Positions 12,214 through 22,901 of a stretch of DNA of 64,000 nt are shown here, piece by piece. Source of the DNA: Chlamydoabsidia padenii (lineage: Eukaryota; Mucoromycota; Mucoromycetes; Mucorales; Cunninghamellaceae); assembly GCA_025330725.1 (NCBI GenBank), contig JAIWND010000007.1:496001-560000 (forward strand), given 5' to 3'. The notes beneath the pieces were generated by a model, which was given only the letters and a program-made list of their open reading frames with translations, searched no databases and had not been told where the DNA came from. A program made the position numbers and the translations under genes. How positions within the stretch are numbered: the stretch's first letter is position 1; each line of letters starts with the position of its first letter.

Positions 12214-13989
12214 TCATTCTTTAAACACCACCACTTCAGCATACCGACAATTGAGATGAATCGAATGGCGATAACTTTTTGCCATGTAAACCTTGCTTCC
12301 ATGATCCACAGCGACACCTCCATTTTGACTTGATTGTTTGACGGTGAGTAATTTGACTTCTATTTTATGATTAAATCGCACACCACAGATTTCCGCCAAT
12401 TCGAACGAGTGATTAGGAGCATCAATCGTCACTGAACCACCCGATGGTCCAAAATTTTTAGGATCAAGGTCGATGGTATAACAGTGCAAAATCAATCTTG
12501 ACAGGTTGGGGCATCGATTCACCAAATGAGTTATATAATCTTTGCACAAGACACGAATAAATCGGAGTCGTATTTGTTTAAGTCGAGTGTATAATTGATC
12601 CTGATGCTCAGGTTCCATGTCGACATAAGTGGAGATGATACCAGCTAGACCAAGTGCAGTGATATTTGGGCATGCTTTCAATACAGTGTCGATATTTACA
12701 TGTTGGAAAGATCGAGGGAGACCATAAATACGACAATAAGACAGTTCCAGTGTCGATATGTTTTCCAATATTAGTTTGCCATTGTTCAAGTCAGATAGTT
12801 GCTGAGGAAGTCGTAGAAAGACGTCAAAGGTCAATTGTTCCAGTTCCTTGATGTTTCCAAGAGGGTTGTGATTCCAGGTGTTGTGGGGTATACGGGCGTC
12901 TAGTATGTTTTCCTCTTCATCATAAGCAGAAGCATAATCCAATTCGTGTATATAATCCACCGAGAATTTGAGTTGTTTGATCCGTTTCGCTTCCTCCGTG
13001 CCAACCCAGTTCGCCAGTTCAATCCAGGGATACCAAGCAGCTATCTTTTTATAAAACATCAATGCATTTATGTTGAAGGTTGTGAGGTATCGGAAGCTGG
13101 TGACCATGTTAAAAATACTTGTCTTGTGTGCGCTGGTTCTTTCAGTCGACCTTCCCGGATAATAACCTTCGCTATTAATAGTCAGAGACAGGTTGGTCAG
13201 TCTTGGATACTTTTGCCCCAAGTAAGTGTACCAGATCGGATCAAAGTATCTGTCGGTGTCCCATTTCAATATACGTAGTTTTTCCGCCGGTTGCCAATCA
13301 TTCTTGTTACCATAGTTATCCACGTCACCTGCTTCAAGTCCTGTAAAGGTCAGACATAGAGATTCGAGCACAGGACAGTGGTTGGTGATAGCGTCCACCA
13401 ATGTAATATTTATAGGTACCCCATACCAATGCATCTCGATCTCCAGGTGCACCAAGGAGGGGAAGATAGGTAAATACTTGCCCAGGGAAGGAAGCACTTC
13501 CAATTCTAGGATAGAGCAGCTGGTATCAGTTAGTTGGTGGCCAAATTGAGATATCCAAACGTTATTCGTGTCTTCATGCCAAGCAGGGAGTCGCTGGAGC
13601 TTCTTCCATTCAGGTGTAAAGTAAGACTGTTGATCTACATAGAGAGTGACATAGGAGGCATAGTCAAACACAGTGACCAAAGGGCAAAGGCGTTTGAGAA
13701 GGTTCAGTGTAGATTCTTCCATAAATATATCAGAAGTGTGTAGAATGAGTTTCCGTACATGCCAGCCATTTTTCATGTTCTTGTCAGCCACCCTATTGTT
13801 GTTCGCTTTTAATCCTTTCATAAATCGTTTGTGTTGACTGGTTGAGTACAGGTCGACAGATTGGTAGAGTAAACGCTGGACAGACAAGTACCAAAATTTA
13901 CACACAGTTGCAGCTTGTGAGAGTGACCTTGGAGAGACTTGTGACAAGATGGTTATAACAAGTTCATGAGGTAGTGTTGGTTGAGCCAT
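12214..13989 (-). CDS. F-box/LRR-like protein (591 aa)
   Basis: A single uninterrupted exon, unusual among its intron-rich neighbours. The N-terminus MAQPTLPHELVITILSQVSP followed by RSLSQAATVCKFWYLSVQRL is a typical F-box (residues about 4-45). It would bind Skp1 in an SCF ubiquitin ligase. The rest has irregular leucine-rich repeats (for example CPNITALGLAGI and CPNLSRLILHC), the usual substrate-binding part. Mucorales genomes carry large families of such intronless F-box/LRR genes. No substrate can be predicted. Confidence 0.85.
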   Translation of the reverse strand: MAQPTLPHELVITILSQVSPRSLSQAATVCKFWYLSVQRLLYQSVDLYSTSQHKRFMKGLKANNNRVADKNMKNGWHVRKLILHTSDIFMEESTLNLLKRLCPLVTVFDYASYVTLYVDQQSYFTPEWKKLQRLPAWHEDTNNVWISQFGHQLTDTSCSILELEVLPSLGKYLPIFPSLVHLEIEMHWYGVPINITLVDAITNHCPVLESLCLTFTGLEAGDVDNYGNKNDWQPAEKLRILKWDTDRYFDPIWYTYLGQKYPRLTNLSLTINSEGYYPGRSTERTSAHKTSIFNMVTSFRYLTTFNINALMFYKKIAAWYPWIELANWVGTEEAKRIKQLKFSVDYIHELDYASAYDEEENILDARIPHNTWNHNPLGNIKELEQLTFDVFLRLPQQLSDLNNGKLILENISTLELSYCRIYGLPRSFQHVNIDTVLKACPNITALGLAGIISTYVDMEPEHQDQLYTRLKQIRLRFIRVLCKDYITHLVNRCPNLSRLILHCYTIDLDPKNFGPSGGSVTIDAPNHSFELAEICGVRFNHKIEVKLLTVKQSSQNGGVAVDHGSKVYMAKSYRHSIHLNCRYAEVVVFKE

Positions 13990-14323
13990 GTTTAGTGATC
14001 AAACAAAGAGAGTGGACAGAGATAGAGACAAACAGACGATAAATATTGGAAGACCGGCCGAGTTTTTGAATTTCCAACTGGTGATGATGGTAGAGATTGG
14101 TAGTTTGGTGATAAGGTTGCTTTCATAAATAAAGGTTGGTCGTCTATGTCGTCATCATCATCCATCGATCGCAGTAGTTACTGGGTCTTGATCATTGGTT
14201 GTAGGCTTGGTAGGTGATGATTGCATTAGTTGTCTGAAGAAGTATCATTCTTGTCATCACTATATATAAACTGTCAGTCAATCATTTTCCTCCATTTTTT
14301 TGTATGCAAATATACCTGATTTG

Positions 14324-14973
14324 TCAGATCCAGTCGCCACCTTTCAAAGTCATACCAGATAAGACTCCAGTAACACGATCCTGCGAGTTATTGCCAATAC
14401 TATCCAGACTGCTCTTGACTTTATGAGCTACATAAAAGATAGAAGACGATGGGTTAGTAAAACGATGTTTTCTTGTTGTTGTAAATGGAGGATTCATACT
14501 TACTTTGCATTGGTTGTTGCTTGTCGCTTTCATCACTTGTGTAGTAAAGTCAATAGAGTTGAATCTTGGATACAGTTTGGAAGCCCACGGCCGATAGTAC
14601 CACATTAGTTTTGGGGATCTTAATCCTGAAAGAAGAAGAAGAAGAGACATGGTTAAATACAGTAGCATATAGAATATCATTACCCTTTTTACCAACTTAC
14701 TTTGTATCCCTTTCTACAGAATTGGAGCCAAGGAGTTTCATTTCGTAATCGAGGTACGCCTTGTGTCGAGCAAAGTCTACATTAGTAAAACAAGTATTAG
14801 TCTGTATAATCAAGGTGAATGATTCTTTTGAGGGTGCTTACACTGTATAGTGCAACTTTTTCTGGGTCACCGTTTTATGGAATTATTGATTTTACTTGGT
14901 GCTGCCAAAGGATCCAAAGGGTCGTTTAGTTGAGAATTGTGTTTGCTTTTTCCACCATTAGTGTCGTCGTCAT
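14324..14973 (-). pseudogene. Small gene with a missing start and an in-frame TGA, possibly decayed
   Basis: Coding-like exons are visible but do not give an intact frame. The first (below 14973) reads DDDTNGG...NDPLDPLAAP, but the only ATG is one base out of frame and a TAA precedes the reading frame. An intron (14895-14777) leads into FARHKAYLDYEMKLLGSNSV. After another intron comes KIKIPKTNVVLSAVGFQT, then an in-frame TGA. The same frame resumes with YTSDESDKQQPMQ, then, after an intron, HKVKSSLDSIGNNSQDRVTG and LSGMTLKGGDWI ending at 14324. Codon use looks coding on both sides of the TGA. The family is unknown. Either it is a pseudogene, the sequence has errors, or I have missed an exon. 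Confidence 0.4.
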
Positions 14974-15099
14974 TTTAAAAGAAATATAGTCGTCCAATAC
15001 AGTATAATTAAAGTCATCTACGTTATTTTAAAAAAGGAGGGGAAAGAGATGCAGTTGATTTTTTCAAATCCATCCTTACAAATACGACGTCTACAATTA

Positions 15100-15112
15100 T
15101 TTTAATCCCCGC
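15100..15112 (-). promoter_or_regulatory. Element copy upstream of the damaged small gene
   Basis: The + strand reads TTTTAATCCCCGC, about 130 bp before the expected start near 14973. Confidence 0.4.
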
Positions 15113-15769
15113 TGTGCCACTCTAGTGTCGTATATAACATCTGCTCAATGATTATTACCTCGTTATAGCTGCAAGACTTCACCATACAGGAACAGAGATC
15201 AAAATTCAGGTTATACTGTTATTATGTAACTGAATCTCTATAGTCATTTTTCATGTGAAATGTGCCCCTAATTCTAGAAGAATGAAAGTCAATGATGAAA
15301 TGTGTGATTTCATCTCGTCAAAGAAATTTTGCAATCTTGTTACACAGATCGTCATTCACATTTGCAAACACAATGAAATTAACTCTAAACCAAAGAATCA
15401 TCTGATTCCTATGATGAAAGGTAGGAGTATTGACGTTTACTGAAAAAAGAGCGGGTATCACCTATGATTAAGGGGACTGTAATGGATTGATCTGATTGGT
15501 TCAGAACATTTGGCTCTGATTGATTAACTTTTATTCTCTCCCTTCTTCTCGAATTACCATGTTTTTATTAGTTTACTATTATCCTCTATTTTATTGGTAT
15601 TCACCATTAGTATGTATTAATCAGTATAGTTATCCGCAGTATAGAATCAGTATAAATAACCCTCATTCATTTATTCAATAAAATCTTTATCTTATTCACA
15701 AAAACTCTTATTCAACTTTAATTCAAATCTAGCCCAAGATAATACAGGGACAAGTACGAAATTCATGCA

Positions 15770-15796
15770 TTTGAAATCCCGATTTCATATCCCGCC
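15770..15796 (-). promoter_or_regulatory. Tandem pair of element copies, no obvious target gene
   Basis: The + strand reads TTTGAAATCCCGA directly followed by TTTCATATCCCGCC. The nearest supported starts are over 700 bp away. Confidence 0.4.
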
Positions 15797-16186
15797 ACGA
15801 TCGAGTATGGCGAGGTTCACTAGTGGCGATGGACAGGTTCCACGAATAATAACATCTGATATGATTATATCAATCAAAGCAGCAACTCTTTGACAGCGAG
15901 AGTGTTTGTCTTGTTCACTAAAAAACACACATGTGGGGTTATATAAAATAAAAAATTAAAAAGACAATAAAAGGGGAATACGTGAGTTTATTTGAATGAT
16001 GGTAAAAATAAGGAGGCTGCTATAAGACAGTATTGTGTAATGTGGGGTAGACATAAGGTATCTAAAATAAATAAAAAAATAAACAATGTACACCACTAAA
16101 ATATAATAAATATAGTACAGGTACTAAAGATTTAAACTACTAGTAACAAATGATCATGTTTAAGGAGTAGGTGAGCAAGGAGACAT

Positions 16187-17531
16187 TCATTGATCGGCTT
16201 TGTTGTTATTATCGATTTGTCCAGTTAGACGAGATGCATTTTTTTCGGTTTCATTTCCAGAATCTGAGCCATCGACCTTTTCCACATGGCTTGAGTTATA
16301 TTCGACCTTTTCTACATCAAAGTTACCATGAGTCGAAGGAGGATGACTATGATAATGTTCTTGAATAGAGAGCGCATCCGCCTTGACATCCGCCGTGGCA
16401 AACAAGACTTCGATTTGTTCCAGTGTAAGGCCTTTTGTTTCGGGGAACCAAAAGTAAACCATAGGAATAAAAGCAACGTTGAGGAAGGCAAACAAGATAT
16501 ATGTCCAAAAACTGATGCTTTCAAAGAGAACCGGAGTGATTTCCGCCACGATAAAGTTACCAAGCCAGTTTGCCGCCGTACTCATCGAGTTACCTTTGGC
16601 TCGCATCGAGGTGGAGAAGATTTCGGCTGGGTAGAGCCATGCCATGCCGAGCCAGGAAGCACCAAAGGCAAAGTTGTAAAGCATGGTGAATGCCGCCGCG
16701 CCTGCATCGCCACCAGGAGTTGAAATCGCACCACTCTTGTAATCCAGACCAGCTTTTTGACATCCCGCCAGGCAGACCAAAGTGATAGCTTGAGCGACTA
16801 AACCCCATAACATGATGGCCCGTCGACCAACTCTTTCCACAAAGAAGACAGGAATCAAAGAGCCAATAAAGTAAACTATTGTATCCACCCCACCAAAGAT
16901 CATTGCCATTGGAGTACTAAATCCTGCTTGTTTGAATACCGTGGTCAAGTAATAGGTAGTAGCCTAAAAAAAAAAAAGTCATGAGTCAATGTACCCCTGA
17001 TTTTTTTTTCTGATCGTTTTCTACTTTACATTGATACCAGATAGTTGTTGAATGATTTGACTAAGCATACCCAGGCAGACCCGATATCTATTGTTGAATT
17101 TGCCTTTGCTGAAGAGTTCCTTGTAAGAAGATTCACCCATACGACGTTCCAGTTCAATGCCATCACGGATTTCTTCGAATTCAGCGATGCAGCGAGGATG
17201 AGTAGTATCTTCATTAGTCCATAGTCTAGCCAATACCACCTTGGCTTCTTCATGCTTGTCCTTGGAGATCAACCACCGAGGTGTTTCAGGAAGGATAAAG
17301 GTGCCCAGTAAGAGAATGATAGCAAAGATCATTTGGAAGGCAAGAGGGAATCGCCAAGCAAATTCACCACCAACATAGTAAAGACCAGCTTCTAACCAGT
17401 ATGCCATACTCATACCAACTACAAGAAGAGTACATTCGTAAGCAATATCAGATCCTCTACTGGAGGGTGGAGCTATTTCACTCTATAGTAGTAAAAATCG
17501 ATTAACAAATAAGTTTTCAGATTCCCCTTTC

Positions 17532-17585
<54 letters not shown>

Positions 17586-18258
17586 TACTTGATAAACAGG
17601 CACAGTAGCAGTGATCATACCATTCCCAATCCCAGTGACGATACGTGAGACAACAGCCATAGGAAGATCAATCATTGCCGTTTGTAAAACAGCACCAGCA
17701 ATTAAGATGACAGATCCGATACGAATAGTTTTACGACGACCAATTCTATCACCAATTTTCCCACAAGATAAAGCACCAAACATACATCCTAGTTATAAAT
17801 TAAAAGAAGTCGGTTAGTATTTACCAATATGGTAATGCATGCATCTAATTTTCACTTCAAGATCCTGCATGTCAGGTGAATTGTTTCATTTTGGAAAACT
17901 TGCCTATTTCATAAAGAGCAACAACAGAGCCTACAATAGCTGCACTTGGGTTTCCCATAAGAGCAATCCAATGGTCATTCTAATAGGTACAACATAAATC
18001 AAAATGGTGCAGGGGGTCAGTATCAAATAGGCATATCAATCTAGATTTTTTCTTTTTTTCTTTGTTAATACCTACCGTAATGATACCAGACATCACACCC
18101 TAGTTGAAAAAAATCAAAACCAGTATATTATTTATACATCAAATTCTTTTTTTTTTCTTTTCTTTTTCTCTTACCTGATCATAACCAAAGAGTAGGAACC
18201 CTGTTGCTGCAAGGGTGGTGGATGCTTTAAATAAGAGTTTTCCTTTTAAATGCATCAT
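16187..18258 (-). CDS. MFS sugar transporter (sugar porter family)
   Basis: A plasma-membrane proton/sugar symporter or facilitator by family. The start MMHLKGKLLFKASTTLAATG is followed by FLLFGYDQ and a 24-nt exon (18099-18076) encoding GVMSGIIT. Sugar-porter motifs appear in order: GKIGDRIGRRKTI in loop 2-3, LPETPRWLISKDKHEEAK after TM6, QQLSGIN in TM7, ERVGRRAIMLWG, and FPETKGLTLEQIEVLF after TM12. The tail (about 60 residues) is hydrophilic, with NNNKADQ at the end. The substrate cannot be read from the sequence. One intron contains a 51-nt homopolymer (17533-17583). A promoter-type element sits 171 bp upstream. Confidence 0.92.
17533..17583. repeat. Poly(A) tract in a sugar-transporter intron
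   Basis: There are 51 A on the + strand, T on the coding strand, next to an exon boundary. Confidence 0.9.
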
Positions 18259-18428
18259 GATGGGTGTTTTGTTATAAAGTTATTGTATAAAAGAAGAAAA
18301 ACAAAGAAATAAAAAGGACAAACAAAAAAAAAATAGGTTCTTTAATAATAATAAAAGTTTGGTGGAAAGAGATGCGTCGAAATTTAGAGCTTGAGCTCAA
18401 TCCTTTTTATTTTGATTTTTAGGTTCGT

Positions 18429-18440
18429 TTCAAACGCCGC
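18429..18440 (-). promoter_or_regulatory. Element upstream of the sugar transporter
   Basis: The + strand reads TTCAAACGCCGC, 171 bp from the start codon at 18258. It is a perfect TTCRANNCC B-box-like core. Confidence 0.55.
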
Positions 18441-19478
18441 TCGACAAAAAAGGCGGACAGACTGCATAAAAGCCAATTGACCCTCCCTAATGTATTCGAG
18501 ACATAAATTAACCAATCAAAGAGACGCTTTCATGTCTGTTTATACCCTATTTGGGATAGTAAACCCCACTTTTTTCTCCGAGAGGTTGAAACCGACTTCA
18601 ACGCCATGTGAACCTCACTGTACCGAGCTCACTTTGAAAAAAAGCTTCTTTTTGAACCTCGAAGACACAAGATACATTACATACAATTAACATACATAAC
18701 ATAACCGAAATGTGAGGGGTCCTGCCCACCTTGGATGGATTGTTTTCAAACATACACTATTTGATCATGATGTCACAGACAAAAAAAAAAAAAGAGGTCT
18801 CTGACCGATTGTGTGACACCAAGATTCGAAACGAGTAGAATTCCCCCCGCAATCGGTGATCATCCGTAACCATGTTGTGCTAAACTTGTTTTTGATGTTT
18901 TTTTTTTCTTCTAGTATCGATGCCCATCATTAATCAATGAAATCAAGTAGGATGAGAAAGTGTAAACCATATATGGAAAGGCCCGAGAACGCTGTTGTAT
19001 ACCCGCCAAAGAAGTATTGGTCTAAAATCTCAAAGAAAAACGTGGACAATAGAAATATGCCACATTAGTTTTCGGATGCATATCGAATTTGTTACAAATC
19101 GAACCAGACCTTTTTTTTCCCCTATCCTATCCTATGTACCACTTCTTTTTCATATTAACCATGGTATACTTCATTCTTTTCTATTCAATAGCTCAGCATC
19201 AAGTAGGAGTAAACAGAAAGCAGTTGATATAGCCTTGTTACTTTTACTAGTACAATTCAAGTTAAAGCTGAATCAACAAGTGTTCCAAATAGAGATCAGC
19301 CCATTACAATCATGCCTAAAATGCCCTTTTTTTCTAACTCTCTTCATTCTGTTCTTTGATCTACTTAGAGGGGATATGGAAAGTGAAAGAATGAAGAGTA
19401 TGTGAAAAAGTCTTCCAAGTTGCAATGTCAATAATCCATTATTGTTCAAGTATAATTTGATTTCATGCCACTGGAGAC

Positions 19479-19502
19479 CGGTATTTGAATATTCAAATAC
19501 CG
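19479..19502. promoter_or_regulatory. Perfect 24-bp palindrome of two element copies
   Basis: The half-site CGGTATTTGAAT is followed directly by its exact reverse complement. It lies 181 bp before the GMPP start codon. Confidence 0.65.
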
Positions 19503-19682
19503 CATTTGGCTCAACAAAGAAATAAAACAACAGCAGACTTTTTTTTTTTCCCTCCCCTTTTTCTTTCTCCTATTTGTACCCAATCTTATTTCTGTTGAAC
19601 CGTTTAAATCTATCGATAGACATCAACAAGTAACCACTATTATTACCATCTATATACTTTAACAAACACAAACAACTTTATT

Positions 19683-20956
19683 ATGAAAGCACTTATTCTT
19701 GTTGGTGGTAGGTCCACCTTAAACACAATCACCAAAAAACAAAAAAACAAAAAAAAAAAAAAAAAAAAGAAACCAGTTCTCATCTCTCTCTCTTTCTATA
19801 ACAATACGTAGGATTCGGTACTCGTCTTCGACCCTTAACATTGACACTTCCCAAACCCCTTGTGGAGTTTGGAAATCGACCCATGATCTTGCACCAGATT
19901 GAGCATCTTGCCAAAGCTGGGGTGACGGATATCGTTTTGGCAGTCAATTACCGACCTGAAATCATGGTGGCAGCTTTACAATCGTATGAAAAAGAATACA
20001 ATGTCAAGATCACCTTCTCTGTGGAAACTGAACCTCTAGGCACAGCTGGTCCTCTAGCGTTGGCGCGTGATATCTTGGCCAAGGACGACTCACCCTTCTT
20101 TGTCCTCAACAGCGACATTACCTGCGATTACCCATTCGAACAGCTTCGCGATTTCCATCTATCTCATGGGAACGAAGGTACTATTGTTGTTACCAAGGTG
20201 GATGATCCTTCCAAATACGGTGTCATTGTTAATCAAGCTGGCCATGATAGCAAAATTGAACGATTTGTGGAAAAACCCAAGGAATTTATCAGCAACAAGA
20301 TCAATGCAGGTATCTATATTCTTAATCCATCTGTTTTGGATCGGATAGAGGTAAGATCATACAAGACATGAAAACATAGAGGAAACAAGCAAACTCACCT
20401 TTTCTTTTTAATAATCTACTAGCTGAAACCCACCTCGATTGAAAAAGAAGTGTTTCCTTTTGTGGCACAAGATGGTGAATTACATACATTTGATTTGGAA
20501 GGCTTTTGGATGGATGTTGGTCAACCCAAGGATTACTTGACAGGGACTTGCTTGTATTTGACACATTTGGCCAAGAAACAATCCGATTTACTCTCCGACG
20601 CAGCCACGCATGATTTTGTACACAAAGGGAACGTCATGGTCCATCCCTCAGCAAAGATTGGTAAAGACTGTAGGATTGGTCCCAATGTGGTTATTGGTCC
20701 TGGTGTTACTGTTGGTGATGGTGTACGGCTTCAACGATGTGTTATCATGGAAGGGGCTACCATCAAGGACTTTGCATGGGTGCAATCAAGTATTGTCGGT
20801 TGGAATTCATCTGTGGGTCGCTGGTCTCGATTGGAAGGTTGCTCCGTCTTGGGTGATGATGTGACGATCAATGATGAAATCTATGTTAATGGTGGCTCCA
20901 TCTTACCCCATAAATCCATCTCTGCTAACATCACTGAACCACAAATTATAATGTAG
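19683..20956 (+). CDS. mpg1: Mannose-1-phosphate guanylyltransferase (GDP-mannose pyrophosphorylase)
   Basis: It makes GDP-mannose from mannose-1-phosphate and GTP in the cytosol, feeding protein glycosylation and cell-wall mannan. Exons 19683-19707, 19812-20350 and 20423-20956 give 365 aa, the normal length for this family. The first exon is just MKALILVG plus one base. The nucleotidyltransferase signature [20 protein letters not shown] starts at residue 9. [26 protein letters not shown] and [13 protein letters not shown] follow. The C-terminal left-handed beta-helix has hexapeptide repeats ([20 protein letters not shown]) and ends PQIIM. Identification is secure. Confidence 0.97.
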
Positions 20957-21242
20957 ATCCCTCTTCCCCCTCTAACACCTACCATAGTATTAATAATAAC
21001 AACAGTAAAAAAAAATAAACTTTTGACAACATTCTTTTTTAAAATTTGGTATTTTTTATTGATTATAAAAATAAATGATGACAAGTAAATGATTAATCTA
21101 TGTGTTAAAGGTAGTGTAAATGCATTATTATCTAGTCTAGTCGTATGTGTGTCGACAGTGCTGTTGTAGATCGATCCTATTTATAAGATCAAGTTAAATT
21201 GTAGACAAGTTAATTATGGTTGTCCGTTGACTGGTATGATTG

Positions 21243-22152
21243 TTAAGAGGACAGGCTGTCATTTGATGATGATGGTGTGGGTGAAGATTCCGCAATTACT
21301 TTTGGAACGTCGTTTTGACCGTTAGCATGGTTTGTCGTCAATATTGATAAATCCGATAACTACCTAAGCCCACACAAAACAAGAAGATTGGTTAGTATCA
21401 AGTTATATTACAAATACAGGGTTTGCTATTACTGACAGTAGGTTTGGTTGTTTGAGGTACCGAATCATCCAACAAGACGTCTTCTTCTAAAGGACCAAAT
21501 ACATACTTTTTTTCAGCCATCTTTGTAGTCCTTCTTGGTTGTTTACGAAAGGAGCCTACTCTGTGTTGTTTGTCAGAGGTGTAGTCTTCATCGGAAGCAT
21601 TGTCGTTTTGGTGTCGCGCATGTAAGCCTGCTTTTTGATTACCACGTTGATTACCACGACCTTGTTTCTTGTCGTCCTTAAGGAATTGTTCGTATTCAAA
21701 GTTTTCCACAACTGAGTAAAAATTCCTTAACATGGAAGGTTTTGTCTATGTATAATATAAGAGAAGAATGATCAATTAGTATCAAAGACAACTAGACAAA
21801 ACTAGTGCTTTTCTATTTTTTTTTTTACCTTTGTTTTCTGACCATTTTCCCATTGTACTGTGTAGTTGATGATGCCAGTATCAGATATGGTTTTGGAGAG
21901 TATATTACGCAGACCACCATTGTAATCGACGCTATAAATCATGGCATCTTCAGTACTGACGCATAGTTTCTTTGCTGGAGGAATCCGTACTGATTGGAGT
22001 GGTTGTAAGAGATCCTATAAAGAGAGATATAAAAAAAAGTTAAGGGGATAGGGAAGGGGAAAAGATTAATAAGAGTTTTATTTTTATACAAACAATAATA
22101 TACTTACATTATTCAAAAGTACAAGTTCTTTTAAAGATAAAGGTGAATTCAT
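21243..22152 (-). CDS. Small unknown protein with a Tudor/SH3-like core (about 200 aa)
   Basis: Exons join in frame. MNSPLSLKELVLLNN is followed by an exon with IPPAKKLCVSTEDAMIYSVD and GIINYTVQWENGQKTK. A third reads TKPSMLRNFYSVVENFEYEQ and then a basic/acidic low-complexity stretch. The last, after a GTCAGT donor, reads LSDLSILTTNHANG and ends SSSNDSLSS at 21243. The second exon has alternating hydrophobic strands and a QWENG turn that resemble a small Tudor or chromo-barrel fold, but this is an impression only. I do not recognise the family. A 49-nt T run on the coding strand ends 3 nt before the ATG, and a near-consensus element lies 116 bp upstream. Confidence 0.7.
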
Positions 22153-22154
22153 GA

Positions 22155-22155
<1 letters not shown>

Positions 22156-22204
<49 letters not shown>
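22156..22204. repeat. Poly(A) tract immediately upstream of a start codon
   Basis: There are 49 A on the + strand. On the coding strand of the gene at 22152 it is a T run ending three bases before the ATG. Confidence 0.9.
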
Positions 22205-22207
<3 letters not shown>

Positions 22208-22267
22208 GAATAAAAGAGAAAAAAAGAGGTTGAAATGGAGCGGCAGGTTCAAATATAATGGTCAGGT

Positions 22268-22280
22268 GTCGGGATTTGAA
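22268..22280 (+). promoter_or_regulatory. Consensus element GTCGGGATTTGAA
   Basis: 116 bp upstream of the minus-strand start at 22152. It is identical over 13 bases to the copy at 45205. Confidence 0.6.
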
Positions 22281-22856
22281 AAAGGAGGGGGGGGAGTATT
22301 GTGAACTGTAAAAAGTAAGCACTCAATAAAAGACAAAATATGTTGAATGTAGGTTAAATATGCCCAATTGATTAGTTTATTACATTCAATAAAAGGGAGA
22401 AGAAGAGATAAATAGAGAAGAAAAAGTAGTAGAACGGGAGGTGTGATAAGCAAACTAAACAATATGTAGGCAAGTAGTCTTTTTTATTTTTACCTTCCAC
22501 TATGCCCCTTTTTTTCTAGGGGAGCGCGGATTCAAAAATAACTTCCCCTTCACTATTCTTTTTTAACTCTCCCTTTTTCTTTCCTTCTCTTTCCTTCTTC
22601 TTTTTTATTTATTTTACTTTTACTCTTTTACTCTTTTACCTATTGGGATCGTTACTAGTTGTAAAAGACTGTTATTGTTTTACAACTTGAACAATCTATT
22701 CACATTAGACATAGATTCCCTCTCTCATTCTTGTTGAATTATACACCCTCAATACCCTTAATTTTTACTTGTTTCCCCCCCTCCCTCTTCTACTTCTACT
22801 TCTTCTTTTTCTTTTTCTTCTTCTATTTGTATATCTCTACACTTATACCATTACTT

Positions 22857-22883
22857 ACACACACACACACACACACACACACA
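22857..22883. repeat. (AC)n microsatellite in the chitin synthase 5' leader
   Basis: About 13 AC units end roughly 20 bp before the ATG at 22902. Confidence 0.85.
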
Positions 22884-22901
22884 ACTTCATTCTTTTAAAC
22901 A

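Larger units (their letters stand above)
14991..16186. other. Intergenic region with several element copies
   Basis: No supported gene lies here. Apart from 15100-15112, a partial copy TTCAAATCCA lies at 15063-15072 and a tandem pair at 15770-15796. The rest is AT-rich. Confidence 0.5.
18259..19682. other. Divergent intergenic region between sugar transporter and GMPP
   Basis: A 1.4 kb region with no convincing gene. It contains one element on the transporter side (18429-18440) and the palindromic pair on the GMPP side (19479-19502). The stretch near 19540-19560 is pyrimidine-rich. Confidence 0.55.

Noticed and set aside
12666..13743. Plus-strand frames opposite the F-box gene
   Set aside because: They are antisense shadows of the long intact minus-strand F-box/LRR frame.
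14324..14695. A single 123-aa frame covering the damaged gene, starting MVKRVMIFYML
   Set aside because: It runs through apparent introns (GTAAGT...TTTCAG and GTAAGT...TGTAG), and the upstream coding exon would be lost.
14324..14973. TGA as a selenocysteine codon
   Set aside because: There is no redox-type context and no SECIS-like stem could be shown by eye. Pseudogene or sequence error is simpler.
18995..19530. Frames in the GMPP upstream region
   Set aside because: Poor codon use, overlapping frames on both strands, and they cross the palindromic element.
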